Assembly: GCA_963931865.1 (NCBI GenBank)
Contig: OZ007514.1
Location: 8,100,646-8,164,645 of the forward strand
Direction: 5' to 3'
DNA from: Axinella damicornis
Lineage: Eukaryota; Porifera; Demospongiae; Axinellida; Axinellidae
Length of the DNA stretch: 64,000 bases
This document shows, in pieces, positions 43,724 to 55,000 of the stretch. Under the pieces are notes generated by a model. That model saw only the letters and a list, made by a program, of their open reading frames with translations. It ran no database searches and was not told where the DNA came from. The position numbers and the translations under genes are program-made. Positions within the stretch are counted from its first letter, which is position 1. Every line of letters begins with the position of its first letter.

Positions 43724-43772
43724 CTTCACCCACCTCCCCCTGTCCCGCTCTTTCTGCTGTCGCAGAACCTAT

Positions 43773-43912
43773 TAGCCTCGTTCCCAGTCCCACGCCCAGC
43801 TTTCCGTCGCTGCTTAGTACGGTAAAGCGGGGAGGGCCTGGTACATTTCCTCACGTGAGTGACGTCAAGGGTAGAAAGGGGTAGAAAGACCGGAAGTTTA
43901 ACGTGGGCGTAG
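43773..43912. mobile_element. TAGCCTCG-family repeat running into the gap
   Basis: Starts TAGCCTCGTTCCCAGTCCCA and shares GAGGGCCTGG, TTTCCTCA and AGGGTAGAAAGG with 928-1070. The site is unoccupied in copy B (AACCTATCTCCCAAGGG at 47494). The right end is lost in the N run. Confidence 0.7.
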
Positions 43913-44112
43913 NNNNNNNNNNNNNNNNNNNNNNNNNNNNNNNNNNNNNNNNNNNNNNNNNNNNNNNNNNNNNNNNNNNNNNNNNNNNNNNNNNNNNNNN
44001 NNNNNNNNNNNNNNNNNNNNNNNNNNNNNNNNNNNNNNNNNNNNNNNNNNNNNNNNNNNNNNNNNNNNNNNNNNNNNNNNNNNNNNNNNNNNNNNNNNNN
44101 NNNNNNNNNNNN
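43913..44112. other. Assembly gap, exactly 200 N
   Basis: A round 200-base N run, the usual placeholder for a scaffold join of unknown length. It separates the two near-identical copies. Confidence 0.99.
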
Positions 44113-44222
44113 TGCACAGAGAGCTGTCCGGCGCCGGATTACTCATAGTAGGCGAACAAAGGGGGAAGTAGCTGAGCAAGCGGAGCTACTTGTACTGTAG
44201 TAATTCCTATGCAGGTCTTGCT

Positions 44223-44223
<1 letters not shown>

Positions 44224-44264
<41 letters not shown>
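44224..44264. repeat. Poly-C homopolymer (41 nt), copy B
   Basis: Counterpart of 40097-40133. Confidence 0.95.
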
Positions 44265-44268
<4 letters not shown>

Positions 44269-45562
44269 TTACAAGGCTCTCTTCTCCCTTCCGAGAACGA
44301 GAGGTTAGGAGGGAAGGGGAAAGGATGAGGGTTAGGTCGCTAAGAGAGATTTTGGATTCACTTAATTGTCTTACTTGAGAACATTTGTGATGCCGAACTG
44401 ACTGACTGATACGCCAGCTGGGTTCATTCTTGCTCATGCGCAGACTCGGTCCAGAGCTTTTTTATAGACCATCAGAGCTAGGGGCAACCACACTCCTGGT
44501 ATCTGTTGCAACCGTGGTTGCAGCCTGCTGTTAGCACAAGCTAAGTATTGCAACTCGTTCCTATTTACGCACAGGCCACGTAAGGACCATGCTCAGTCGA
44601 TTGAATTGGCAATGCTAGCAGCACAGTGAGTTTCCGCATGTAAGCATCGGTGAACTACAGCGATCATGACTGTGTGGTCAGAGTCTTTGAGGGCATTTTG
44701 TGAGTGTTGTCCAGCATTGACGGCCAATAGGACTTGAAAGTACAAATGGACATCTGTCGACAAATAGACATCTGTTGGCAATGCTGGACATAGTTTGAAG
44801 GTTTGAAGTGCTGCTTGAAGACTTCAACTTCCTCTGCCTTGCGCGCGCATTTGACAGTCAAGTATATTCATAGCCGGACTTTGATATTCACAGTTAAGTT
44901 ATTCATAGCCAGACTTTGATATTCACAGCTAGCGTGGGGCTTGTTGTTTGGGCAACTCCTGAATGGGTATATATATAGCTGGATACTACATGTCTGAGTG
45001 TATGTATCTAGCCACCCCTGCCCCTGTTCAAAAAGGACGAATGCAGTATGCTAAAAATGTAATCACCGCTTGCGCATGCGTCCAGCAGGGGTAGAGTGAT
45101 CAGCTTGTCTGTCAGTCTGTCTATCCAGCACTATTTGAGCAGTGAAGGTCTTGTTGAAGGCTTAGTTCAGAATAGAGAAGTGTCAGAAATCAGAAATTAC
45201 TACCGTCTACATAACTCACAGACCAGAGATCCACTTGAGAGGCTCAGAAAAGTTGCGTGAAAGTCGACAATAAATTATTAGCCCTGTTATAATTTATACA
45301 ACTTGACCACACCCTGTTTCTAACATCACTGCCACTCATTCTGCATGCATGCTGTATAGCTATCTCATTGTGCATGCTGTGCAAAAAGTGAGCAGTAGGC
45401 CAGAATAAATTGTAGCTCACAAGGGTACATCCTGAGGCCAGCATGATATCAAAACTCAAGATCAGTATAGCCTTGTGAACTCAGACGCCTGCTGTGTATA
45501 ATTATGGTCATGCAATATTAACCTCATTCCCGAATCTTCTATTTCCTTCTTCCATGTTTCAG

Positions 45563-45635
45563 GACATGAGTCTCAGCACAGACCTTAATGAGAGGTTCAA
45601 ACAGCATGGGTCCACTGCTGGAGATTCTCTTGATT
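45563..45635 (+). CDS. Candidate internal exon, copy B
   Basis: Identical peptide and splice signals to 41452-41524 (MSLSTDLNERFKQHGS...). See that entry. Confidence 0.5.
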
Positions 45636-46941
45636 GTAAGTGTGTTAATGGGAAAACTCCTGCTACAGTTTTATACACTTGATACATATCACAGGAAAAA
45701 ACAGTGTTCATGTATACAGTGTACATAGATACGAGACTCGACCGGCACTGCCATCGTCAAAATTCCTCCATAATTGCACTATCCATTTGCCTATTCAAGT
45801 CTGTTGTGGGACCACTTGGCTTTTTGGGGCGAGCCTGAGCAAGCCCCACACTAGTGTGACTTCATTGCGCTGTGCGTGTGTATGTGTGTTGTTTGGTTGG
45901 TTGGATCATGGATCTTGCAGTTACCGTAAATTCTAAATCAGCGAATTTCACTTGCACGTGCACAATAATATTTGAATTCAACGAACTCGACAACTGTGTA
46001 GCTACCTGTTCGATGAACGATGGCGACAACAAAGATGGAGACCACTCGTGGATATTGGCTAGAGCATCATGAACATTCTTCCTCCTCGGCGACACTGACA
46101 AAAACGGAGACAGCTCGTGGACCTACACGTACCGCCATGGCCAGTGAGTTGCTGCTAGGACGAACTTCAGCTAGCTAGCTAGCTATAAACGCTAACCTGA
46201 CTCACAATTGCTGTGATGTGTGCATGAGTGTATGTTACAAGAGTGCCATAATTTCTGTGCTCTTTTCCCAGTCACTTTCTGATGATAATCATGTGAATGC
46301 AACTGCTCCTTGCATGTCCTGAACGCACATGCATCCGTATATGCCACTTCGCTCAGGCTCGCCCTCCAATGTCCTGCATTCCACTAGTTAAATGTTATGG
46401 GATACCGTGCACTCATTAATGTACAAGCTACAATGTACCTTTGTCCTTCCGCATAGAAACTAGCTAGAGACGTGCAACTATATAGCAGCAATATGTGTAC
46501 CTTCTAATCTTAGCACCTGAGCACAACATGCCAACATTGGCAGTGGCATCAAAGTTTAAGGTCGAGTTGACAAATGTGATGTCGGATTTTGCAATCAGAA
46601 TGGGCTAATAGGCCAGCTTGGCAGCATCCATGGTCAACTGACTGGAGGACGACTCGGAGTGGGTTTGCTTCGCTGCTGTTGGAAAGACAAGTGATGGTGC
46701 CACAAATGCCCTTCGCTTTTCAGGCAAGTATAATGCACAGTATCTCACGAACAGAATGTTTATCTCAGTAAAGGTTTTCGAGCTGCCCTGCCCCTTTCTT
46801 CATAGAATTGAAGTCCAGTCTAATATACGATTAGATGTTACTTCAGCGATAAAAATTGACACCAAAGTCGTGTACACTGTTGTTGACTGTAAACCACATG
46901 CGCAATAGCTAACTGTAACCCATTTGGGATTGTCTTCATAG

Positions 46942-47029
46942 AGGCACTCCTCTATGAAGGAGAAAACCAAATACGAAAAGTTCAAGTGGTCTGACTACGG
47001 ACTCAAATGGGCGAGCAGATGGTTGCGAG
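46942..47029 (+). CDS. Candidate exon, copy B
   Basis: Counterpart of 43214-43301 with the same frame and splice borders. Confidence 0.35.
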
Positions 47030-47273
47030 GTAGCTCTGATGGTACAGCTCATTAGCTACATGTATGCACACAAAGAAGCTTTAAGAATTACAGTGGATAG
47101 TTCTACCACCATTTTCCTAATAGACAATGCATGCAATATCCACCCGCATTGCACTTCCTGTACAGGGCGTAGCTAGGATTTGGAGACCGAGGACGCATGG
47201 AGTTTATTGGGCGAGCAGTGCGTGGCGAAAATTTTCGGGCTAATTAATTTATTCATGTGTTAATTCGCAGTGC

Positions 47274-47451
47274 GCGCAAACAGTTGCTCTCGAAATGCTA
47301 CCGCAATTACTGGTGCCCTGACTGTCCCAGACTTGCAGCACTATCCGTGTTAATGGGAAAAGCAAATAATTTTAAACTGGAGCTATTTAATGATATTCAT
47401 GAGGATCGTGGGGCTATTTGTGTCAAATACAAGCTTGCAACCCACAGATAG
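47274..47451 (+). CDS. Candidate terminal exon, copy B (frame ambiguous)
   Basis: Counterpart of 43553-43723; the same peptide ending KYKLATHR at TAG. An upstream ATG (47257) exists only in this copy. Confidence 0.3.
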
Positions 47452-47500
47452 CTTCACCCACCTCCCCCTGTCCCGCTCTTTCTGCTGTCGCAGAACCTAT

Positions 47501-48950
47501 CTCCCAAGGGCATTGCCGGAAGTCACATGATGAAGCTGAAAGTATTATGACGACTTTTGGCGCTATGGGCCCTAAAGGGTTAAGAGTTTATACGCCGGCT
47601 CATGGTCACCCTAGCTTCTGTCTCTGTCATCAGATGGAACGCACATGGTACATGGCATGTGCGAGGATCTAGGAATCCGGACACGTGCGTAATTATTCAG
47701 AAAAGCGAGGAGGCAATTGCCTCCTCTGCCTCAATGCTAGCTACACCCATGCTGTATTGCGCGTTGTCAAGACGTGACTTAAACTACTGGTCTACCATTC
47801 TGCCTGTAAATATGGCTACTGAGCTTCTTGCCACTTACCATGCCGCTTCTGCAAGTTTCACAGTGCGATGCGCCTAATAACGTGCGACTACGGTATACAT
47901 ACACGTTAAGGCTGTTATTTCTATAATTGCACTCACAGTATACGCCATAACATAGTCAGCTCTGTACTGTGAAAAACATGACTGTGTATGCGTGCTGTGC
48001 TTGTATCTTGGTGTGTGGGATTGCCACATACTACTAGTACAGTGTAGCGCACCATAGACTTCTGGGAAGCAGCTGCGATTGGCAAGTCCTGAAGGTGGTC
48101 TGCGTGCTCCATGTCATTCAAGCACTCTGTCTTGTTTGCTGAGGGAGTAGTACTTGCTAGAATACTCAAGGCCATTTCATTCAGTAATTATCTATCTAGC
48201 GCTAGCTAAAGCTGAGTGGGTATGGTTTGAGTCAGGCATGTACTTGGGATAGCCTATATCATGATGTGATGAGAATGCCGTCCATGGGCAGTGCAAACCC
48301 CATTTTCGTAGACCTCTTAGCTAGTAGGCTTCGAATATGTTGGGCTCCGTAACCTCGTTCGTCGCACTTGGCCTCTAACTTCGGACACCTACATGTACGT
48401 GTCTGATACACGAAAGGCAGTATGATCACAGCAACCAGTTGCTACGCCTCCTTGGGAGCTAGGTAGCCATTGTAGCATACATGTAGATGTCTCTTCTACT
48501 CTCAAGTTTTGATTGTGGGCAGACCGACCTAAAAGATGTCATTTTTGGACACTCAGTAAACGGACAACTTGTGCGATTGTGCCTGACTACTGCATACGAG
48601 CTGTCTCGGTTTACACAACTAACCCGCTCTAAGGTGGTTTAACTTTCAGTTCAAATCCAGCACAGTTTGGTCGAAGTCCAGTGACCTATTAAAGGTGACA
48701 GAGCAGGTTGCTACTGGTATTCCTGAACACAAGCCTCGCTTCCTTTGTGCCGCTCAATCAGCAATGATGGCTGTATTTAGCAGTAACTATTGTAATGTAC
48801 GTACATTGTATGTCTGGCGTACAGTTGTGCAGTGCCATCTCTGACACGTTTCCCTACCATTTGCTGCACCAGGAGTATTGTACCACTTGAATGACCTAGG
48901 AGATGTGTGGGTGTGATTGGAAATTCTCATGTACATGTATGTCATTTGCT
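47501..48950. other. Upstream of the OXR1-like exons, nothing recognised
   Basis: No LysM or other domain pattern found, although earlier exons of the TLDc gene would be expected upstream. Short ORFs only. Confidence 0.3.
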
Positions 48951-48960
48951 TTTGTTACAG

Positions 48961-49060
48961 GAGAGTAAGAAGAGTGAGGAAGGGGAAGAGGGGAGGAGGA
49001 GGGAGGAGGAGGGGAGGGCGGGACAGGCTCGGTGGAGTGGACCACGGGGGAAAATGAAGT
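48961..49060 (+). CDS. Possible charged linker exon upstream of the GRAM region
   Basis: After a good acceptor (CTTTTGTTACAG) the frame reads ESKKSEEGEEGRRREEEGRA, GQARWSGPRGKMKW, then a TGA. Low-complexity Glu/Arg sequence is common in linkers, but purine-rich DNA gives such frames by chance, and no donor is clear. Confidence 0.25.
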
Positions 49061-52000
49061 GGTGACAGTCTCACCTCTCCATCTCAGCCAAGTGCATCAG
49101 TGATGACCAGGTACACATGGAAATGTGGGAGAGAGGAGTAGGTACATGGGAAAGGGAGCCAGATATACACGGGATTGTACGGGAATGTGGGGTACGTATG
49201 GGAATGTGGGTGAAGGGGATCAGGTGTGTAGGGGAGGTGGAGGGAAGGGACCAAGGAAATTGGGGGAGGGGACCCAGTGTTTGTGAGGCTCAAAGGAGAG
49301 GGAGGGACCAGGTGTGGTGTGAGGAGAGAGATCAAGGGGACCAGGGATGTGTGAGGCTCAAGGGAGAGTGAACGGCCAGGTGTGTGGTAGGGCTGAGCAA
49401 TTATTTCGATTATGCGATTAATCGTGATTATCTCTAAGCATCGCGATGGTGATTGCAGCAATCGAGCAATCGCGACTGCGATGTTTAGTCAGTCAGACGA
49501 GCAAAAGTGCTTATGGGTTTTCATGAATATACTTAGCAGGACTGAATGCAATAATCAGGACAATGAATAGATAAGCCTGCGTGGCCATGGCTTCTATCCA
49601 AGGCTTCTGTGGGTTCTGGTCAAGCATGGCTTCTGTCCACCATTGCCTTTTGACTTTGAAAGTTTGCATGGTGTATGCAGGCCTCCTTCAAACGGAAACT
49701 TTTAGCATAATCGTGATGTAATCGATAATCGTGATTATATGGATACAATAATCGTGATGTGGGAAAATCCACAATCGCTCAGCCCTAGTGTGTGGGGGAG
49801 AGGGAGGGGACCAGGTGTGTGTGAGACTCAAGGGAGAGGGAGGGGACCAGGTGTGTGTGAGACTCAAGGGAGAGGGAGGGGACCAGGTGTGTGTGAGACT
49901 CAAGGGAGAGTGAAGGGACCAGGTGTGTGTGAGACTCAAGGGAGTGGGAGGGGACCAGGTGTGTGGGGCTTAAGGGAGAGGGAGGGACCAGGTGTGTGGG
50001 GGCTCGCGGTGAGAGGGGACCAGGCATGTGTGAGGCTCAAGGGGACCACGTGTGTGAGGCTCAAGGGTGAGGGAACGGCCAAGGGTTGTGTGAGGCTCAA
50101 GGGAGAGGGATGGGCCAGGTGTGTGGGGACTCAAGGGAGAGGGAGGGACCAGGTATGTGAGGCTCAAGGGAGAAGGAGGGGACCAGGTGTGTGAGGCTCA
50201 AGGGAGAGGGAGAGGGAGGGACCAGGTGTGTGTGAGACTCATGGGAAAGGGAGGGGACCAGGGATATGTGAGGCTCAAGTGAGAGGGAGGGACCAGGTGT
50301 GTGAGGCTCAAGGGAGAGGGATGGGCCAGGGGTGTATGTGACTCAAGGGTGAGGGAGGGACCAGGTGTGCTCAAGGGAGAGGGAGGGGACCAGGTGTGTG
50401 TGAGGCTCAAGGGAGAAGGAGGGGAGCAGGGATGTGTGAGGCTCAAGGGAGAGGGAGGGACCAGATGTGTGAGGCTCAAGGGAGAAGGAAGGGCCAGAGG
50501 TGTGTGTGGCTCAAGGGAGAGGGAGGGACCAGGTGTGCATGGTGAGGCTCAAGGGAGAGAGAGGGACCAGGGGTGTGTGAGGCTCCAGGTAGAGGGAGGG
50601 GACCAGGTGTGCTCAAGGGAGATGGTGGGACCAGGTGTGTGTGAGGCTCAAGGGAGAGGGAGGGGGCCAGGTGTGTGAGGCTCAAGGGAGAGGGAGGGGA
50701 CCAGGGGTGTGTGAGGCTCCAGAAGGAGGGGACCAGGTGTGCTCAAGGGAGAGGGTGGGACCAGGTGTGTGTGAGGCTCAAGGGAGAGGGAGGGGGCCAG
50801 GTGTGTGTGAAGCTCAAGGGAGAGGGCTTGAGGTGTGTGAGGTTGAAGTGAGAGGGAGGGACCAGGTGTGTGTGAGGCTCAAGGGAGAGGGAGGGGGGCT
50901 AGGGGTGTGTGAGGCTCAATGGAGAGGGAGCGAGCAGGTGTGTGAGGCACAAGGGAGGGAATTAAGGACCAGGGGTGTTTAAGCCTCAATGGAGGGAGGG
51001 GACCAGGGGTGTGTGAGGCTCAAGGGAGGAGGTGGGGGGACCCATGCCAGTGTGTGTGATGCTCAAGGGAGAGGGAGGGGGACCAGGGGTGTGTGAGGCT
51101 CAAGGGAGAGGGAGCGACCAGGTGTGTGAGGCTCAAGGGAGGGAGGGACCAGGGGTGTGTGAAGCTCAAGGGAGAGGGAGGGGACCCAGTGTGTGTGAAG
51201 CTCAAGGGAGAGGGTACAAGTTCAGCACATTTCAAAATTAGTATTGGATGGGAAATCTGTGGTTCTAATTACCGCACACTTCCCAGCATGTCCCTCCTCC
51301 CATAGGGCTCTGTGTTTGAGTCACTGGTCATCAGCAAGACATCTCTGACATTTGATCCCAACACATTGGATCCGCTTGTCCGCGATCGGGGAATCGAGGA
51401 TTTCAAGTTTGTGATTTCTCTTGAGGACATTACGTATGCTGCACTCACAAAGGACTGCTACCCTCCTCACAGGTACTGTACACCTGTTGGAGAATTGTAC
51501 AGTTCCAAGATTCAATACTTTGACTGTTAACTCTTTACCAACCATAAGAAACAGCTTAGGGAAGCAAAACCCTGTATTATAGTATAACGCCTAGTATTAA
51601 ATTCCCCATATATATATTCTTATGGCTTATGGACGGCTTTTGCAGTCAAAGTATGTACTGTAGTGATTGTGAAGTAACACTATACATGTACATGTGTTTG
51701 GTGGCACATTTTTCGTGACTGCATTGCTTTCTAATTTTTGTGTGCTATAAACAAACTCGCCATTTGAATTTTTCGCGGTCAAAACCAGTCCTAAATATCC
51801 CAACTTGAAGCAATTAGCTTAGACATCATACCTGGACATCAGGTCAGTTCAAACTCTCCCAGCTTAGCTGCTGCTAATCTCCAGTTAGTCTAGCTGCTAG
51901 ACCCTCCTCTCCCTCCCGGAAATGAAGTAACGGAAACGCGGAAGGGAGAGGAGGGTCTAGCAGAACTTGCATGGTTTCTTGTTGCACGATGTAATGAAGC

Positions 52001-55000
52001 CATAATGCTCCGTAGACAGTACTAATTGTGTTAACGATTTCTAATTGATTGGTGTGAACAACGTAACTGTTGTATGTACGGAAAACAGCAAGGAGGCGGA
52101 AAACCGGCGCGAACAGTGTAGCACGGAGCTGGAATGACAGTTGGAGATCGTGGTAGGTAGCGTTGCCAATGGGATTGCCCAATATTGTGCAGAGAAACTA
52201 CAGCTTGCAGATATGCTACGCAGTGACCTTCCCAACTAAAGCAGCAGCTGACAAAGCAGTTAGCGCACTACCAGAGCGCCTGCTCGGCAGCGGGTGGAGT
52301 TCAGAACACGGAGTCCATGCTGAGACAGCTCAGCGATCTCTACCAGCAAGGACGCTTGGATCGAATTGGTCTCTTTTGTTCCGCTTTCAGCTCCCAGTAT
52401 CACAAGCTCCTTGCTCCCTACCCGAACGCATCTTCAATATCTTCTGGTTTAACCATCTCCTCGTACAGTAGCTTGCTCAACGAATGCCATAATGGCTCTC
52501 ATCTGTATCGATTTTTTCTCATGCGAAACCGCAGAGTTATGATGTAATCGCTTGCAGGATTTTCAAAAGTGCAAGCTGATTGGTCAGTTCGAAACCAATT
52601 TCGTGCAAGTCCTGCTAGACCCTCCTCTCCCTTCCGCGTTTCCGTTACATCATTTCTGGGAGGGAGAGGAGGGTCTAGCAGCTAGACTAATCTCTGGTAG
52701 TCTTTGGGACAAACACTCCTGAAAGGCTATGTGGGTCAACAACTGAATGCCTATAGGGGTGTCCACATTTCAATAGCTAGGGGGAAGGGGATCCACAACT
52801 GAAGGCTAGTGGGCTCAAAGACTAGGAGGCTCCACAACTGAATGCCTAAAGGGGTCCACACACCCCTAGGCACTCTGTTGTGGACCCCCCTAGCCATTCA
52901 GTTGCGGACACCCCTTCCCCCTGGGTGAGCAACTGGATGTACACAATTAAATGGCTAGGGGGAAGGGGGTCCACAACTTAATCCACTATCAGTTATTCTT
53001 ATCGTTGGTTTGCTTTTTGGAATGTATGAAATGTAGGGTAACTTTGAAAAAGATTGTTGTGGTAAGTTCAGCATAAACCATCCTAGCCATGGGGAGGAAG
53101 GGATGTGGAACTAATGTATGGCAATGGCGAATTGAAATGATCAGCATTTCTGTCACCCTTAGGCCATGTCTTTCCAGGACGACCACTTTCAGTTGGGCAT
53201 AGGAGGGGAGGTAGGGTGCAAGGAAGTGGGGATGGAAGGAGGGGAAGGGGTGAGGTCTAAGGGACGGAGGGAGAGGAGGAGAGGAATGAAGAACAAAAGA
53301 GGGGCTTGTGGAGGTGGAGATGAAATATCTCAGTTGCATGATTGGGCGTTTACATGACTGAGTGTTGCAACTTTCTTGCTTTCACAGATTTTCAGCTGGC
53401 AGGACATTCAGAAGTATCGAACCAAGTGAGTTGACTGACCACAGAGTAGTGATAGCCATTAGCATCCTTCAGCAAGGGAACCTGGTAGTAGTGTGATAGC
53501 ATCCAGTGGTGATTGGTGCTGCAGAAAGTCCCTGGGCTGCCATTGGTCCTCCCTATTGTGATTGTGTTCAGTCCTCACTGCATCCACCTGGGACCATGTG
53601 GTCACATGGTCTTTGACCTTTCAACATGCTTTTCCAACTCTGGTGACAGAATCAACGATGTCAAGGAAGCAATATAATCGCTGTTGCTCCTCCCTCGTTA
53701 TACCGTAGAGTGCGTATTAAGCGCCCAGGGTTTGGGGACGTTAGAACACCGCTGAAGAGGGAGGTGGGCACTAGATGCGCTAGATGCGTACTCAGACTAC
53801 TTATAGGCATGTAGTATCCGCCCACCCATTCAGCACTGTATAAATGAAAAAGCACTAAAGTGCAAACCTCGCCCTCATGTAGCGAAGCATACCCATAAGA
53901 TCTACTAGTGGAATGCAGGACATTGGAGGGCGAGCCTGAGCGAAGTGCATGTGCAGGACATGCATGGAGCAGTTGCATTCATATGACGGTCATCAGACTC
54001 AATTATGACTGGGCAATGAGCCACAGAAATTATGACACTAAACATACACTCGTGCACATCACAGCAACTGTGAGTCTGGTTAGCGTTAGCTGAAGCATTC
54101 TAGCAGGTACGTCACTGGCCATGGCGGTAGACCCACGAGTAGCCTCGTCCCCAGACGAAAGTCTGGCCCGCGAGACTAACCCACGAGCTGTCTCCGTCTT
54201 TGTTGTCGCCACCGAGGAGGCAGAAGTTCATGGTGCTCTAGCCAATGAATGAGACATGTAGGTTCGTTCATGTTCACAAGTAGTCTCCGTCTTTGTTGCA
54301 CATAATTATTACTGCACTGCGCGTGCAAGTATCACATGTCATCTGGTGCACGTTCAGGGTCTGGTATCGGGAACCAGACTATATCCCACTAGCTCATCAG
54401 TTTGTCACTTTGTGCCGCTTGGTTTGTGGTAGCGCTGGTGTCGCTAGACGCCACGCTTCACGTACCAGTAGTCTAGTAACAGCATTAGTGACCCGCTGAT
54501 GTCGATTTTGTGGCACAAGTAAAGTTTGCGTGGTGAGCTAAAAACTGTCATAACTCTCGAACTAAACATTTTTATCCAAATTGCTATGTTATTTAGTTCC
54601 TTACGTCGAGCGCTTTCTTTTGATACCTTGGTCTCGCTCATCAAGTACCCGCAGCGCCCGCTAGAACGGTAACAGACAGACACACACACACACACGCACA
54701 ATGAGTACTAGAACCTCGCCCCCACATGGGCGAGGTTAACAACAAGCAGGTCAAGCGCTGTGGTAAGCTGTGAATATCAATGACCGGCTATGAATATATA
54801 AGTCCATTTTTCATGCAAGGAAATTGATTGCGTGTCTTTGCGAAGTCCTTGAGAAGAAATGCTCGACAGAGAAAGTGGTGCGTAGTTCATACTTCATTGT
54901 ATATTGGCCTTGCCCAGAGGTTAAGAAATGCTGCTCAAAACTTGTGATGGGTGGGCCCTTACTACACTGCTTTTGGATCCTGTGCAGTAACTTTCGCGTG

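Larger units (their letters stand above)
39986..43772. repeat. Large direct duplication, copy A
   Basis: From TGCACAGAGAGCTGTCC to TCGCAGAACCTAT this matches 44113-47500 base for base apart from scattered substitutions, small indels (e.g. TAAAATCGGTAGGCCCTAG present only here near 41227) and a 380-bp insertion (42021-42400). After removing the insertion the copies are ~3.4 kb each. Copy A ends where a TAGCCTCG-type repeat (43773-43912) runs into the 200-N gap. It may be an allelic haplotype rather than a true tandem copy. Confidence 0.95.
44113..47500. repeat. Large direct duplication, copy B
   Basis: Matches 39986-43772 and lacks the 380-bp insertion of copy A and the TAGCCTCG repeat that follows copy A. 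Its left edge abuts the gap, so its true extent is unknown. To the right, sequence continues as unique DNA (CTCCCAAGGGCATTGCCGGA). Confidence 0.95.

Noticed and set aside
43851..44179. ORFs spanning the N run
   Set aside because: Unknown bases only; no coding evidence.
47933..48175. Minus-strand ORF MALSILASTTPSANKTECLN...
   Set aside because: Plausible composition but no domain, splice signal or homologous context to support it.
49117..51241. Long ORFs on both strands with repeats such as CVRLKGEGG and SPLSLTHTWS
   Set aside because: They are translations of the 36-bp minisatellite; both strands stay open because of the repeat composition, and no domain or splice logic supports them.
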